A stretch of 64,000 nucleotides of DNA from Xiphophorus maculatus (Eukaryota > Chordata > Actinopteri > Cyprinodontiformes > Poeciliidae). Shown here one piece after another: positions 27,479 to 39,310 of the stretch (its first letter is position 1; each line of letters opens with the position of its first letter). Location of the stretch: contig NC_036457.1 in NCBI RefSeq assembly GCF_002775205.1, positions 7,890,024 through 7,954,023 on the forward strand. Reading direction: 5' to 3'. Below the pieces are notes generated by a model. It had not been told where the DNA came from. It saw nothing but the letters and a program-made list of their open reading frames with translations, and did no database searches. Position numbers and translations under genes: made by a program.

Positions 27479-28222
27479 GAGGAAAATTATTGATTTTGGT
27501 GCTTAATGCAGTTAATTTTATGCATGTGTAAAAGGGTAGGTTTGATACTCTTGTTTTAAACCGGACAGACAGGGGTTAGAATGCAGATCACTAAATGGGG
27601 CGCAGCCCGGCCAGAACACAGAAGCATAAATTAACATTCTTGCAGGCAGTGGGGGAGAACTGCTGGAGGCCAGCATCTGCGATGGTGTAAAACTAATGCA
27701 AAATAGAAAATTGAAACCCCGTAACATTTAACTTCTAAGTATTAATACCATGTTTACTGAAGATTGTATTATCTCATTTACAAATTATTAAAGGATGAAT
27801 GTATTTGAAAACTGTATTATCTGTGACGATATTAGAAGCAAATGGAAATTGTTTGAATGAAAATGTTTTTTACTATTAGAAAATGGCTCAGGAATTATAC
27901 TTTATTTTGTCCTGTGGATTTTATGTATTATTTTGGCAGAACTTAATCTTTTGGGGGGCTGAATGTGCAAAAGCAAAACTGGGGTTTGTAAAGATAACAT
28001 TTTTTGAAAATTACCAGATGCAAGTCTCTTCGAGAACGTTAGGAGAGATAATGGAAGAGACGTCAGATTTATGGGTGTCTGCGAAATCTTATCTTAAGAC
28101 TCTCGGCGCCGGGGACATTCGTACCTGGTATCGTCCAAGATTAACTGGTCCGCCTTTGTCTCTCGATAGAAACCAGACGCCTTTGGAACTTCGTTGTAAA
28201 TTGGGAGACTTCTCAAGTTTCC
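27479..28222 (+). mobile_element. LTR-element internal region, copy 1 (non-autonomous)
   Basis: It follows the plus-oriented LTR-like block and aligns, with indels, to the reverse complement of 28,665-29,547. Shared stretches include 'gtgcttaat.cagttaat', 'gatggtgtaaaac', 'aaatggaaattgtttgaatg' and, at its end, 'taaattgggag...ttctcaag', a purine-rich stretch where a polypurine tract would lie. A 114-codon frame (27,883-28,227) has no recognisable gag, protease, RT or integrase motif. At under 0.8 kb the region is far too short for an autonomous retroelement. Confidence 0.5.
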
Positions 28223-28664
28223 TGTAGTTCCTACGGGAGTTTCTAATTGGTTAAAGAGCGGAACGCCTTAGTTGAATATATTAAATTGAAGAAACGCCCA
28301 CTCAGTATAAAACTTCATGTAAACGTTAAAAATTCAGAATGCTACCACTGTTTTGCTTTTGGCATAAAAAGCTTTCTCCAAAGACGCGTCTTTGCCCCCA
28401 ACCCCCTTGTTTTCTTTGTGTTTCTTTTTTCTATTTTTTCCTGTTACAGGTAATGAATATATCTCTATATCTCTGCAGCTTTGTTAATTGATTCATGCGT
28501 TATTTTGTGTGGAATTAAACTCTGTGATCTGTGACGGCAACGCGCAGTGTCGTGGTTTCACTTCCTCCAGCCGCAGTCCGCCTGCCAGAGATCCGTGGAC
28601 TTTAAGGAAGAAGGAGCCAAACTTTTTGTCCAAAGTTAATGTTAATTATTCTTCCTTAATAACA
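28223..28664 (-). mobile_element. LTR-like repeat, copy 2 (minus orientation)
   Basis: Read on the minus strand it starts TGTTATTAAGG and ends GGAACTACA, giving the TG...CA termini of an LTR, 442 bp. It is the inverted partner of 27,055-27,478. On its outer (5', minus-strand) side is the purine-rich 'ttagggggag', placed as a polypurine tract before a 3' LTR. Its inner end abuts the end of copy 1's internal region directly. Confidence 0.6.
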
Positions 28665-29547
28665 CTCAGAGAAACTTAGAACTCCCCCTAATTTACGCCA
28701 AAGATCAAAGGCCATTTGCTCTCTGTTTCAACAAAAGAGCCAACAGCTGCGTCCTGGCCTCCTGGGTTCTACTGTCATTTGGGTAAAGAAAAACATGAGA
28801 TAAGATTTCACAGATACCTGTGGAATCCGGAGTCTCTCCCGTTATCTCTCCTTACATAAATTCTCAGGAGAAACTTAAATCCAGTAATTTGGTTCAAAGA
28901 AAGGTTATCTTCACAAAACCCCATTTAGCATAAATTCTGAGCAATTTTCTAATACTAAACAAAACATTTTCATTCAAACAATTTCCATTTGATTCTGATA
29001 TTGTCACAGATAGTACAATTTTCAAATACATTCATCATTTACTAGATTAGTAGTTCTACAATTAGATAATACACTCTTCTACAATTAGATAATACACTCT
29101 TCTACAATTAGATAATACACTCTTCGTTAAAAACATGTTATTAGTACTTAGAAAAATGTCTTAAAAATTAAATGTTAGTGGTTTCAACATTCTACGTTGT
29201 ATTCAGTTTTACACCATCCCAGATGTTGGTTCTGAAAGACTTTTGATCTTCTGTGAACCAAACAGACTTCTCTCCTCCAGGCTCAAGTGATCGTGCCCTG
29301 CAGAAGATGCTAATTTTATGGCCTCCTGTTCTCTGACAACACAGCAGGAGCCCCATTGAGAGATCCCTTTTGATCTGCATTTGGTTACTGCACTTTGAAT
29401 ACTTGCCCATCAATAGTTTAGTTTTAAATCCTTAACACAAACCTGTTCAAAATTAAGAAATTTCTTCAAAATAAGAATGTTCAATATACCTTTTACACAT
29501 GCCGCAAGATTAACTGTATTAAGCACTAAAAATAATAATTTTTCCTC
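28665..29547 (-). mobile_element. LTR-element internal region, copy 2 (minus orientation)
   Basis: Reverse-complement partner of 27,479-28,222, joined to the outer edge of the copy 2 LTR in the order internal region then 3' LTR. Similarity stops near 29,547, and no 5' LTR follows, so this copy is truncated. It carries a threefold 23-bp tandem repeat that copy 1 has only once. Open frames are not recognisable. Confidence 0.5.
29054..29122. repeat. three perfect 23-bp tandem repeats
   Basis: The units 29,054-29,076, 29,077-29,099 and 29,100-29,122 are identical and begin 'ttctacaattag'. The matching region of the inverted copy (about 27,760-27,790) holds only one diverged unit. The expansion therefore arose in this copy after duplication, and its perfect identity suggests it is recent. 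Confidence 0.9.
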
Positions 29548-31229
29548 ACCACCGCTATGAGGTAAATTGTGAAAAGTTAACTGAAACACAAAGATAAACT
29601 GTTTAAAATGGTACACCAAGATGGCCGCTGCTGTTTGAAGGGGATTAAAAAAAAGAAAAAAGGCGCAAATATTGTCTTTGGGTTCTAATCGTAGTATTTA
29701 GCGCTCAACTTTTAGTCTCTATAATCTTCCTAATGTATGTGGTTACATGTTAGTTGAACCTAAAACTGTTTCTTTAATTCACCTCTGGAGTCAATAGAGT
29801 GTTTTTGAATTGAATTGAAATGCCATAAAACATTGTGATGCAACATGACAGCTACAGTTGTTAAAAGGAGTTCAGTCATTCCTTTCAAACATTGTAATCC
29901 TGGTAGTTTTTGAGACAGATGTGAGCGATTTATTCTCAACACACCCCATTTAATTTCAAATTTTCAGTGGATGTACGATAAATATCTGGTTTCAGCTGTG
30001 CTACTCTGGAAGATAAACCCATGACTTTGGTAAAGAACATGGACGTTTTGGAGCAGTCCCTGATACCAGACCCATCACTGCCCATTATTCTTATTGCAGA
30101 AATGTAACAAAAATTCAATAATATACTAAACAGATTGGAAATTGCCAACAAAGCCCAAAGTATAGCAAGGTCAGCTTTTCCTTCCAGACAATTTTGGTTT
30201 TCAGTGAATTTCATTAGCTTTGTTTATTGATCCCAGTTCAGCAATATTTAAAACTAATTCTCTTGGGCATCAATTAGACAGTGGAATCAAAATTCAGTTA
30301 TACATAAATAGGTTTAATAAAATTCATCGTAATCTGATTCATTACTTTCCAATTAGGGGTGCTGGGTCCTTTCTATTATCTGAATGTCAGTAGCTGTGTT
30401 ATTCATATTTGTAAGTTAAATAGTAAAAGCTTCCAATTCTTCATTTGTGTGTGTTTTATCAGCTTTGAAGTCTTGGCGCATATCAGTGGTCATGGAAACA
30501 TTTAAATTGCTACGTATTTTGAGTCGGAAAAGGCAAATTTAAAGAAGTAAAACTTTGTCTTTTTCTGAATTTTTGACTTAGATTGTTATGATTTTGACAC
30601 AAGAATCTTCAAGCACACAAACGAAGCTCAGCCTCCACAGCTCAGACACCCCTGCTTACTTTCAACTATGCTCATGCAGAAGTGCAGCACTTGAAGAACT
30701 GTACTGCACTCCAGTGTGAATTCCAGATTAACCGACTCACTGCAGAGAAGTGCAAAATCTCAGCCTGAACACAAGAAATCTTCCTGCCAAAATTGAAAAA
30801 GAAATATGCTCTTGATTACATAAGCTAAGATACTTCCACACAGCAGTGTCACACCATTCAGCAGCACAGTCCAACAATGTAGCAGTAGAGTTACAGCAGA
30901 CTCGTGTAAGATTAATTAGACTGCAAATCTAAACTGAATCTGAGCAGCAAAGCTCTACACAGTAAGAAGTCCCAGATGTCACAGCTAATGGTGGCGTAAG
31001 GATGACGAGGATAATTTTTTGCGAAGAATATAAAGGGCAGAGGCACACTTATATTTAGGATAGGAAGTGGGCCAAGTGTGAATGGGAAGATGAATAATGA
31101 AACTGACAGACAACACAGTTTTGGATCCATTTGCTCTGAAGACAGTGTTTTATCACACATCATAGTTAAAAGAAAAAGCATCTGGAGGAAGCAAAAAATT
31201 TGATGATAATTCCGGATAAACTGCAGTGG
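29548..31229. other. intronic stretch, no gene seen
   Basis: AT-rich sequence with short shadow frames only. No repeat ends or exon-like blocks were recognised. Confidence 0.45.
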
Positions 31230-32415
31230 GTCTAGTTACTACTCTCTTTGTATCAAACTAAGCCATACCATTGTGACATTAGGAGGAAAAAGAGAAAACC
31301 TGAAGTACAGAGTGGCAGCATTATGTTGTGTTGTTGCAGGAGGTAGTGGCAGACTTCAGAAAGCAGATGACATGATGAAGAAAGATGTCGAAATGTTGAA
31401 GCAGCATCTCAGAACATCAAGCTTGGGAACAAATGACTCTTTCCACCAGACAATGTCCCCAATTATATCATAAAATAGTCACAAAGTGTCTTTGAGTCGG
31501 GATCATTAAGCCAAGATCTCAGCACTACACTGTAAACATTTGAAGGTGGTTTAACTTGAACATGAAAGTCCACCTGCTGCCTTGAAAATGCAAATTAAGC
31601 CAACAAGAAAATAGTTTTAACTCAGAAATTAAAATTCATGAAGCTGATTTAACAAGAGATGAGTTGTCTGAAAATTGTTTTTAAGTTGATTAATCTTGAA
31701 TCGTAAGTTTGAGTTTAATGCTGCAATTTAAACCAAATAATTACTTTACAACATGTAAGAAAAAAACTGCCCTCACCTCATTAAAGAGCCACATTTCTCT
31801 ATTATTTTACTCACAATATGAAGTTTTTTACTCATTTTACTTTTGAATTAAAATTTTTGTTTCAAATTGCATGAATAAAATTTCTGATCTTATAATGAAT
31901 TTTATTAAATTCTGCTCAAAAACATTTAGTGTGAACAGGACATTATATTCAAGCCTTACAATAAACATTTGCATTAATAACACATCTCCGGCTACAAAAA
32001 CATGCCACTAAGCATTCTAGGAAATAGTTCCCACTCCTGTGTTTTGCCTCTTTCAGTTTTTTTAAATGCTAACCTAAAAACTCGAGTTCATTCAACTCCT
32101 GGAGATTTGACAAAACTAATAAAATGTTAACACAACTTACAATTTTAAGTTTATTTTTCACGAGCTCACATATTTAAGTTTAAAATCAAAAACTCGCTAA
32201 ATATATTTGACTTAAAGAGTAGAAGATAGCAGACACAACTAAATGCGGCTCAAATGTTTACAGTGTAGAAATATTGTGGGCAGACCTTAAAAATTTTTTG
32301 CAAATTATTCAGAGAAGTTTGTGGAAAAATACTCACAATATTTCAACTAAACATATATACATACAGGTTGTTCTACCAAATACTAAGAAAATGTATTTAA
32401 GACTTTGAATGAAAG
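31230..32415 (+). mobile_element. Tc1/mariner relic (Tdr/Sleeping Beauty-like), interrupted
   Basis: The left part (31,230-31,527) keeps Tc1 blocks: 'gtggcagcattatgttgtg', 'gcagcatctcagaacatc' and 'ccagacaatgtcccc'. The right part resumes at 32,266 with 'agaaatattgtgggcaga' and later 'ctaccaaatactaag' near 32,374. The two halves rejoin in correct family order at a TA, where the 738-bp element 31,528-32,265 has inserted. The transposase is destroyed by frameshifts as well as by the insertion. Confidence 0.65.
31528..32265. mobile_element. MITE nested in the Tc1 relic
   Basis: 738 bp bounded by perfect 16-bp terminal inverted repeats (CACTGTAAACATTTGA and its complement), each flanked by TA (31,526-31,527 and 32,266-32,267). 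With TA and the next base the symmetric ends are 19 bp. The interior is AT-rich and non-coding. TA duplication points to mobilisation by a Tc1/mariner-type or similar transposase. The 'cactgtaaa' start is shared with the element at 9066. Confidence 0.8.
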
Positions 32416-32568
32416 CGGAAGAACATTTTTAAAAATGATATGTTTTAATTTACTGATTACTAAACATCAGACAAGTTATATGTCTTTATGTACTATATGT
32501 AAGTGTTTGGTTTCAGCCACAAGCTTATACTGTTATTTTTTTTGGATGATTTGCAGTCCTTTGTGCTT

Positions 32569-32745
32569 CTAACCATCCAGCCTCTCATTCAAATCATAAA
32601 TTTGCTCGGCCTCAGTGTACCGATCTCTATCACCTGATTCCACGGATATGTTTTGGATCAACTTCAGGTCGTGCGGCTGCTCTTGGGAACCAGATGCTGT
32701 ACTGATCTGACTGTTAGGCTGTGGAGATGGAGGCGGCATTATCGT
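32569..32745 (-). CDS. exon-like 58-codon frame, unidentified (possible terminal exon)
   Basis: On the minus strand a credible acceptor (pyrimidine-rich gttgtgttttatgtgccag, AG at 32,747-32,746) leads into a phase-0 frame of 58 codons ending in TAG. The protein is polar and coding-like: a Pro/Ser/Gln-rich start (MPPPSPQPNSQ), then HDLKLIQNISVESGDRDR and an acidic end, AEQIYDLNERLDG. The GC content is higher than in the flanks. An in-frame stop lies just upstream of the acceptor, so the frame cannot extend. I recognise no family. It could be the last exon of a nested gene, a retrocopy fragment or chance. Joined to kcnk3 exon 1 (phase 1), it would be read in another frame and stop after about ten residues. 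Confidence 0.35.
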   Translation of the reverse strand, partial: TIMPPPSPQPNSQISTASGSQEQPHDLKLIQNISVESGDRDRYTEAEQIYDLNERLDG

Positions 32746-32769
32746 CTGGCACATAAAACACAACGCTCA

Positions 32770-35130
32770 GTTTGCACGGCAAAATGGAAAACCACTTAGA
32801 GGAGAAACCACTGCGTTAAATGAGAGATCAGAGAAACACATGGGTGGACAATGATATCACTCATGCCTGGTTTAACAATGACTCTCTTTTTTTTTCAGCC
32901 TGTATGTAGCACCTCTTTTTTTTCACAGTGTTTAAAAACTACACTTTTAAAAATAGACAAATGTAAAAAATCAAAAAAAAATATTTGAGAAAGGTTTTGT
33001 CATTCAGACCCATAAAATGATGCAAACAACAAACATTTGTCTTCTTTTTAGCCAGCATTGGTTCTCATCTTGCAGCTCTCTGTGATTTTATTATTGCCCA
33101 GTCCTTTTCTTAGTTTAGCTGGTTAGACTGTTAAATGTTCATTCGAAAGTATATTTAAACAAGAAGTAGTAGTTTGGCTGTTAAAGAGGTTGCGCTAGTA
33201 GTTTTATAGTTTATTTAGTGTTTTCTTTTCATTACAAGTGTTTCGGTTTTTTGTTTTCAGAGTTCTCCATACCAGGAGTCTCTCAATCATGCATGAACAC
33301 GTATGTAAATGTAAAACCTTTAGATCATTTGAATCATTGGTTTTCAGAATTAGTTATGCATCTGCTTCCCATATATCAGGGATATCTTGAATAAAAAAAA
33401 TGTAGCTATGAAATATTTATTTAAAAGGTAATTTTAGTTGTTCTAAACATTTATTTCAACAAGACCACATAAACAATTGCTAACCTTGCTAAATACAGGT
33501 GATCTCTGTGCTAGATGAGTAATTTTTGAAGAAAAAAGAGCAAATTTTCTGAATTTTTTGCTATTTTCTTTGTCCTGTAATCATCTATATGAGTAACTTT
33601 TATCTTCTTTTTTTTCAAACCCAGTCAGCATGGAGACTGTTTTGGCATTCTTTAGCATCACAAGTACAAACATCTGACAGTACTTTCTAATGCTGCTCAT
33701 CAACCTCTCAGATGACCTGTCACACTTGGCTCATTGCCATATTGTAAAGCTATCATGTGTCACTGCATGAGACTAATCCTGGCACCCAACTTAATGGCCA
33801 GAGACAATTAAGTCAAGTATTGGATCTTGTGAAGGTGTCACATGAACCTAAAAGTTAATTAGTTTCTCATCTGCGGCTCTATCTGCAGTGACGTTTATTG
33901 TTTATTCTCATCTTATTATTTGGGCTTAGAACCAACATAATCAATTGTTAATAAAAGCTATTCAGCTTTAGAGCTGTTTTGTAACAACTCTAAATAATGC
34001 ATTCAGTGTTTTAACTCAAATGCCATGACAAAGTCTAAAGTTCAACTTAAAACACAAAAAGCACTTTTTAGCCATAAATGTGCTCTTTTCTATTTTTACT
34101 TAACGGATGGCTTGGTAACCTTTTAGAAAAGTCATGTTTTGTTAATTTCATAGTTTATGGTCCTATTCAGAGACACGTTTTCTCCTTTTCTGTTCTAGTC
34201 ATTTTGACATCATCACTGACTTTTATTCAAGCAATATTTTCTGCAAATCTGCAGCAAATGCTAAGAATTTTGCATCCAAATACTTTTGCTAAATATGCAA
34301 GAGCTATTAAAGACTCCATGCAGACAACGCAGGTCTTCCAGTCACCTTGGTTAGATAACCAGCGCCTCAGGCTGCCCATATGGTGTGAGCAGACAGACTA
34401 GGAGCTCCTCCTCCACTCAATCTGCAGGTTCACCCTTCCCAGCTCTCACTTCACCAGGAAATACATTAAAGGGTTTTTGCTGTAACCTACTTTGAATTGT
34501 GAGCATGACAGGCTTGACCTGATTTTTTGTACCCAATACATTATATCAAATATATCATAAGAGCAATGTATATATTTTCTTCTTTTTCTCTTGCAGCTGA
34601 TTCAGTCAATTTTATATCCTATCCTGCTATTTCATCAGAGTCAGCTCTGATAAGAGAATTTCTAATCATTCAGAATGGAAAAGAAAACACAATACTCCAG
34701 CTTATCATTGGGTACCAACAATGACTGTCTGTGAGAGCGGTTTCAGAAAAAAAAGAAGGTTATACACCAAAATATCTGATAACAAGTTTTCATGACAGTC
34801 ATGGGTTTTTTTATCCAGTAAATTATGCAGTTTGTTAGAAAATTAAATGCTGGACGGAAATTAATGTTTTGCACCAAGATGGACGTTTCTTGCTGTAGTG
34901 ACAACAATGACAAAATCCCACCGGAATGAATTTAAAAAAGACATACCTGCTATTCTTATGTTGGGTTTTTGTGGTTGTTTTTAAAAGGTGACTCATCACA
35001 TCCACCTCATTTTGTAGTGAAAATACAAAATAGGCTACATTTCCCCCACACAGTCTGATTCAGCATGACTATGACGTAGTATGAAGATACAACTTGTAGT
35101 GTTTCCTAGAATATTATACTATTTCAAACC
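32770..35130. other. intronic stretch, no gene seen
   Basis: AT-rich sequence. The plus frame 34,078-34,401 (107 codons) has no recognisable domain. No repeat ends were recognised. Confidence 0.45.
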
Positions 35131-36100
35131 TACCAAGGCTTTTCTGTCCACCTAAAGTGAGAAGCAGCCAGAGGAGCTGTGCTAACTCTGGAAGGACTTT
35201 AAAGTTTTACCATATTTAGCGATAAAGGCTAATTTGCATCTCCTAAATTTCCATGGCAGGTTGATGATATAGAACAAAATGAAAACTTAAAAACTCATGA
35301 CTGACCAACAACAAAACATTGTCACAAGGCAGCAGTCAATAGTCTACATATGATCACTGATTGGATTTTTTCAACCAATGTTTAATAGAAACCCAGTTTT
35401 GTTCTAAGATTTTTTTAAAAGATTGGACTGCAATGGTCCAACTTAAACATCTAGATACTTTAAAATTATAATCGTTTCTATTTGTGTGTCTTATAAGTGC
35501 AAAGTTATTAGTTTAGTCAGAAAATGTGAAAATCATATATTTAGTGTTTTTGGATTAACTACAGGTTTTAACTTGGCCACTGAATTTTGAAAAATGAAGC
35601 ACTTTTATAAAAGACACTTTATAAAAAATAGTTTCAGCTGCTTAAAAATAAATCATTTATGGATCTGGACGTACCCAAAACATATTTTATTAAGTAAAAA
35701 AAAAAAAGAGTTCCCGAGACTCAACTTTGAGAAACATCTGTCTTTATAGCTGAAGCTGCAGAGTGGTGGTTATCTGTGGATACTGAGTCCTCCCATTTAG
35801 AAAGTCCAAAAAGTAACTGAATGCAGCTTTTTAAACTAGATTGATTTTTTTTAAAATGGCCACTACAAAAAAATGGGAAGAAGGTGAAATAGTCAAAACT
35901 GATTTTTGCTCCTCCATGTAAGGCGTAGCATGATTAACAGAACCTGAGCGCATTATCCTCATGACTAAACATGGTGGCTTTCTAGACGTAATGTATGTTC
36001 TCCATCTAATCTGACTGAGCTTGAGCAACTGCACGAAAAAGAATGGGCAACACTTAAAATCTATTGAATTTTAAAGCTGTTAAAGATTTGTAGATCAAAT
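35131..36100 (+). mobile_element. Tc1/mariner relic (family B), internally rearranged
   Basis: A 5' block (35,131-35,210: 'ctaccaaggc...tgtccacctaaagtga' and 'gaagcagccagagg') and a 3' block (35,995-36,060: 'ctccatctaatctgactgag' and 'aaagaatgggcaa') belong to the same Tc1 family and lie in the correct order. The middle is largely replaced or unrecognisable, apart from a possible 'taaacatggtgg' piece near 35,964. It is non-functional. Confidence 0.6.
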
Positions 36101-39100
36101 TGAAGTGAAGGTTGGTTTTGATTCAAAAAGCATGCCTCACTTTTCAGATTTTTATTTCTTAAAAATAATTTTAAAAAAGAACATACAGCGTTTTTTTCCA
36201 CAGAATTTTATAAATATACTTTTCTTTGCAATGAAACACCTTAGGGTTTATTTTAGCAATATGAAGTGCTGTGATTGCAATATGCTGTACCTCCTACATG
36301 TGAAAAATTAGAGCAATTCCAGAGAAAACAGGTTAGCATCGTTTTGTTTCAGTTCAAGTTTCTCACAGGGGATGGGTTTGGATTATACACCCATTCTCTG
36401 TTTCCAGGCCTAAGGCGTAAACACAACTCACCCATCAGTGCCATTATTATTATTACTATCGTTTTGTCCTCCTGTCTGACAGTCCATTTCATTCAGGTTG
36501 GCTTGTTAAAAGATTAAACAGATGCTGGAAAACAAATAGAAAAATAAACTCCCCTGGGACAAATTGCATCCGCTGGGCCAGCTTCGGCTGCTTGGCGCTG
36601 TTGAGCTGAATCATTCCTGTGCTCGGAGCTTGTTGGAGTAGCACAAAGCTAACAGAGCAACCAAATAACCAGAGCAATCAAGAGGAACACCATCACAGGT
36701 TGAGGAGGAGGCGGAGGTGTCAGGAGCACATAAGATGTGAGAAAATCCCTTCAGGTTATTAGGATGAGGGATTTTTTTTTCTGTGAAGCAAAAACATACA
36801 ATATTTACTTCACACGTTCTCACTTTGGTCTTCAGATGCTTTATGCACAGCTGAGAACCCGGCAATGCATCATGTGGACATTTTTCCCCCCTTTTTTTGG
36901 CACGTGTATACGTACTGAGGCAGAAAAACCGAAGGCTTCTGAGGCTCCAGTATCTCTGGGGGCAGACGGAGACAGCTCTGTGCTTTGGGCGTATAATCAA
37001 CACTCAGCTGGCTGGCGTTTTTATCCCATTCTGAAATTCTCATGATATTTTTATTTGATTTCCTTATTAAACTGCAGTAGCGGCTCCTTTGTGCTGTGTA
37101 TGATTATTTAAGTGCTCTGGTTACACACTACAGCGCTAATGTTTATTGAAAGGAGGTAAAGAGTTCACCTGCACACAACAGTGGCTCCATCATAAACCTG
37201 TCTATTTCCCATCAGCATTCAGATATTTCTTTAAGACATAAACGCAATTTGCAGCTGAGTACAGGCTGTAATATTGTGTCTCTTAAGTGTCATTGAGGGG
37301 AAACATTGTCTGTGCCATCTCCCTTTTAGGCAGTTTATGTAAAGTAGCTTGCATTAGTGTACATAGTGTATGAGCGTTAGCAGCCTGAAAAACTATTTCA
37401 CTTTCATGTATGTAGGAATAAAATCTATTTCAAGACTTACTTTTATGACATCGATAAAATTTGGTGTGTTGAGACGGTACTGGCACCAATTCTGACTAAT
37501 AAAAAATTAGGATACGTATGAGAGAATTTAACAACCTCTAAATAACCTAAAATTTAAACCACCAAGTGTTGCAAACTCACAGTGGTGCTGCCTCTAAGAA
37601 GTTCACTAATTTTAATGTTTGGTTTTCTATTTTATGGTTTCAAACAACGTATGTTGCGTTCTTCATTCTGCGTGTGCATGCGCGACTTCCTTTCACATTC
37701 TAAAAAAAAGATTGCTAGATTAAAAAGTAAACTACAGAGATGTACTTTAATTGCATGTATCAAGAGAAACATATACTTAAATCATAATTATGATGTACAA
37801 AAATTACCATGAACTAATAATTGGAACTAAATATAGTTTCACTAAAATACTGAGAACTAATTTGTTTGTGAGTGTATGACGCTAACCTAGCAGCATGCTT
37901 ACTATTTTAAGAACAGAGGAGAGAAATTCTGATGGAGATTGCATCAGAAACAATCCTCAGGGTGATGTAATGATTTTTGTTTCTCCATTATACAAGAATC
38001 TTAAATGTTTCCCTCGAGTAGAATTGGAAAATAGCTGCAGTATGACTTCTGAACGTTTCCCGTATTGCTCTCCTGGTGCAATCGCCTGTCAGAAAAACGA
38101 GAAGCCAGACTTGTCACTGTACTACCAGGAGTTTCCAGTTCCTTTCCTTTTCACATCGTGAGAGGAAAAAAAGTGAAACAAACTCCCTCAAGAAACTTTT
38201 GAGTGAGTTTGTTTCACTAAAAAGCTTTAATTCTTCCCCAAGAATCTGATCAAATACTTAAAAATGTATATTATTTGGTCGTTTGGTATGTGGTTGAAAT
38301 GGGTTTTATTCAAAATTTAAACAATGAGCTCTGTTTATTTTCACAATCAGTACATTTATTTAGTACACTGCATGAGTTTGAACACTTTGTTTTCAAAGCC
38401 AATAAAGCCAGAAAGTAAAGTCAGATAGCGACTCTATAAGAAAAGCTCTTCTAATACATAAATGACATCATTCCATTGCACCAATATTAGTTTATCGTTA
38501 AGCTGATTTCATCAGGAGATGTTATTCCGTATCTCTGACCAGCGGTTCTTTTATTTAACTCACACAGATGTTTCCCAACCAAAAATAAATGTTTTTACTT
38601 TCATAATCTTTTATATTTACTGTTTCACGCTTATTAAGGTTTGATAGAGTGGACTAACAACTCGCAACTGTTCAGAAATAACACATGTTGCAACAAAGAC
38701 GCTGTCTGTGTAGCAACATTTTTATAGCGCAAAAATTGAGTTGGACTTGTTTTATATGACAATAAATATCTCTAATTCTGACATCCAGCGCTTCACCAGT
38801 GCCACTGGTAGTGAACAGGCCCTTAGCATGATGCCCCCACCAGTATGCGTAAGACAACAATAATTTTCTTAGGCTTAGAAGCTCCACTTAAACATTTCTG
38901 AGTGCCTTGTTCAATCTTTTCAAGTCTACTGCAAGCAAAATGATTCAACACGTATAAACTTTCTCACAATTTGACTACATCATTTGATACTTCTGGTGAA
39001 GTACGGCAGAGCGTTGAACTCTACTGTGCTGAAGCATTTTCAGCACTGAAATGCAAAACATCTTTAAGAAACATGTGAAGGAATTCAGTTTCCAAACACT

Positions 39101-39147
39101 TAAGCATTTAGGATTGTCACATCCTGCTGACTGAGATTCTGCACTAT
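36101..39147. other. intronic stretch, no gene seen
   Basis: The minus frame 36,611-37,003 (130 codons) is the longest here but has no family motif and lacks coding character. A hairpin at 38,172-38,218 is listed separately. Confidence 0.45.
38172..38218. repeat. long hairpin
   Basis: Inverted arms 38,172-38,191 and 38,199-38,218 pair over 20 bp with one mismatch around a 7-nt loop. The outer 14 bp ('agtgaaacaaactc') are perfect. No run of T follows and the site is inside an intron, so a terminator-like role is unlikely. Confidence 0.8.
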
Positions 39148-39310
39148 TTGGATCGAGCTAAATCCTGGATTACAGGCTGCAAAAGACTTGATGATTGGTC
39201 AGAAGTTCACTTCCCTGCAATACAACAAAATGAAATGGTTTAGATCAACATATCAGCGTCCGTGTCCAAGGGTGTGAATACTTTTACAATGCATGTCACT
39301 TCACTTTATT
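39148..39310 (+). mobile_element. Tc1/mariner fragment (family B, 3' part)
   Basis: 'gagctaaatcctgg', 'ggctgcaaaagacttga', 'agaagttcac', 'gaaatggtttagatcaa' and the end motif 'gtgtgaatacttttacaatgc' follow in family order, with a deletion between the last two. This is a short remnant. Confidence 0.6.

Noticed and set aside
27883..28227. 114-codon plus frame in the LTR-like composite
   Set aside because: It lies inside the repeat's internal region and has no gag, protease, RT, integrase or envelope motif. Kept as part of the mobile element, not as a gene.
36611..37003. 130-codon minus open frame, with an overlapping hydrophobic stretch (MVFLLIALVIWLLC) in another frame
   Set aside because: The long frame lacks any motif. 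The hydrophobic stretch has a stop shortly upstream and no supported start, so a small membrane peptide is not supported.
38672..38887. Minus frame with phrases hinting at a Tc1 transposase complement
   Set aside because: Only a loose resemblance around 38,790-38,850 and no ordered blocks, so not called as a transposon.
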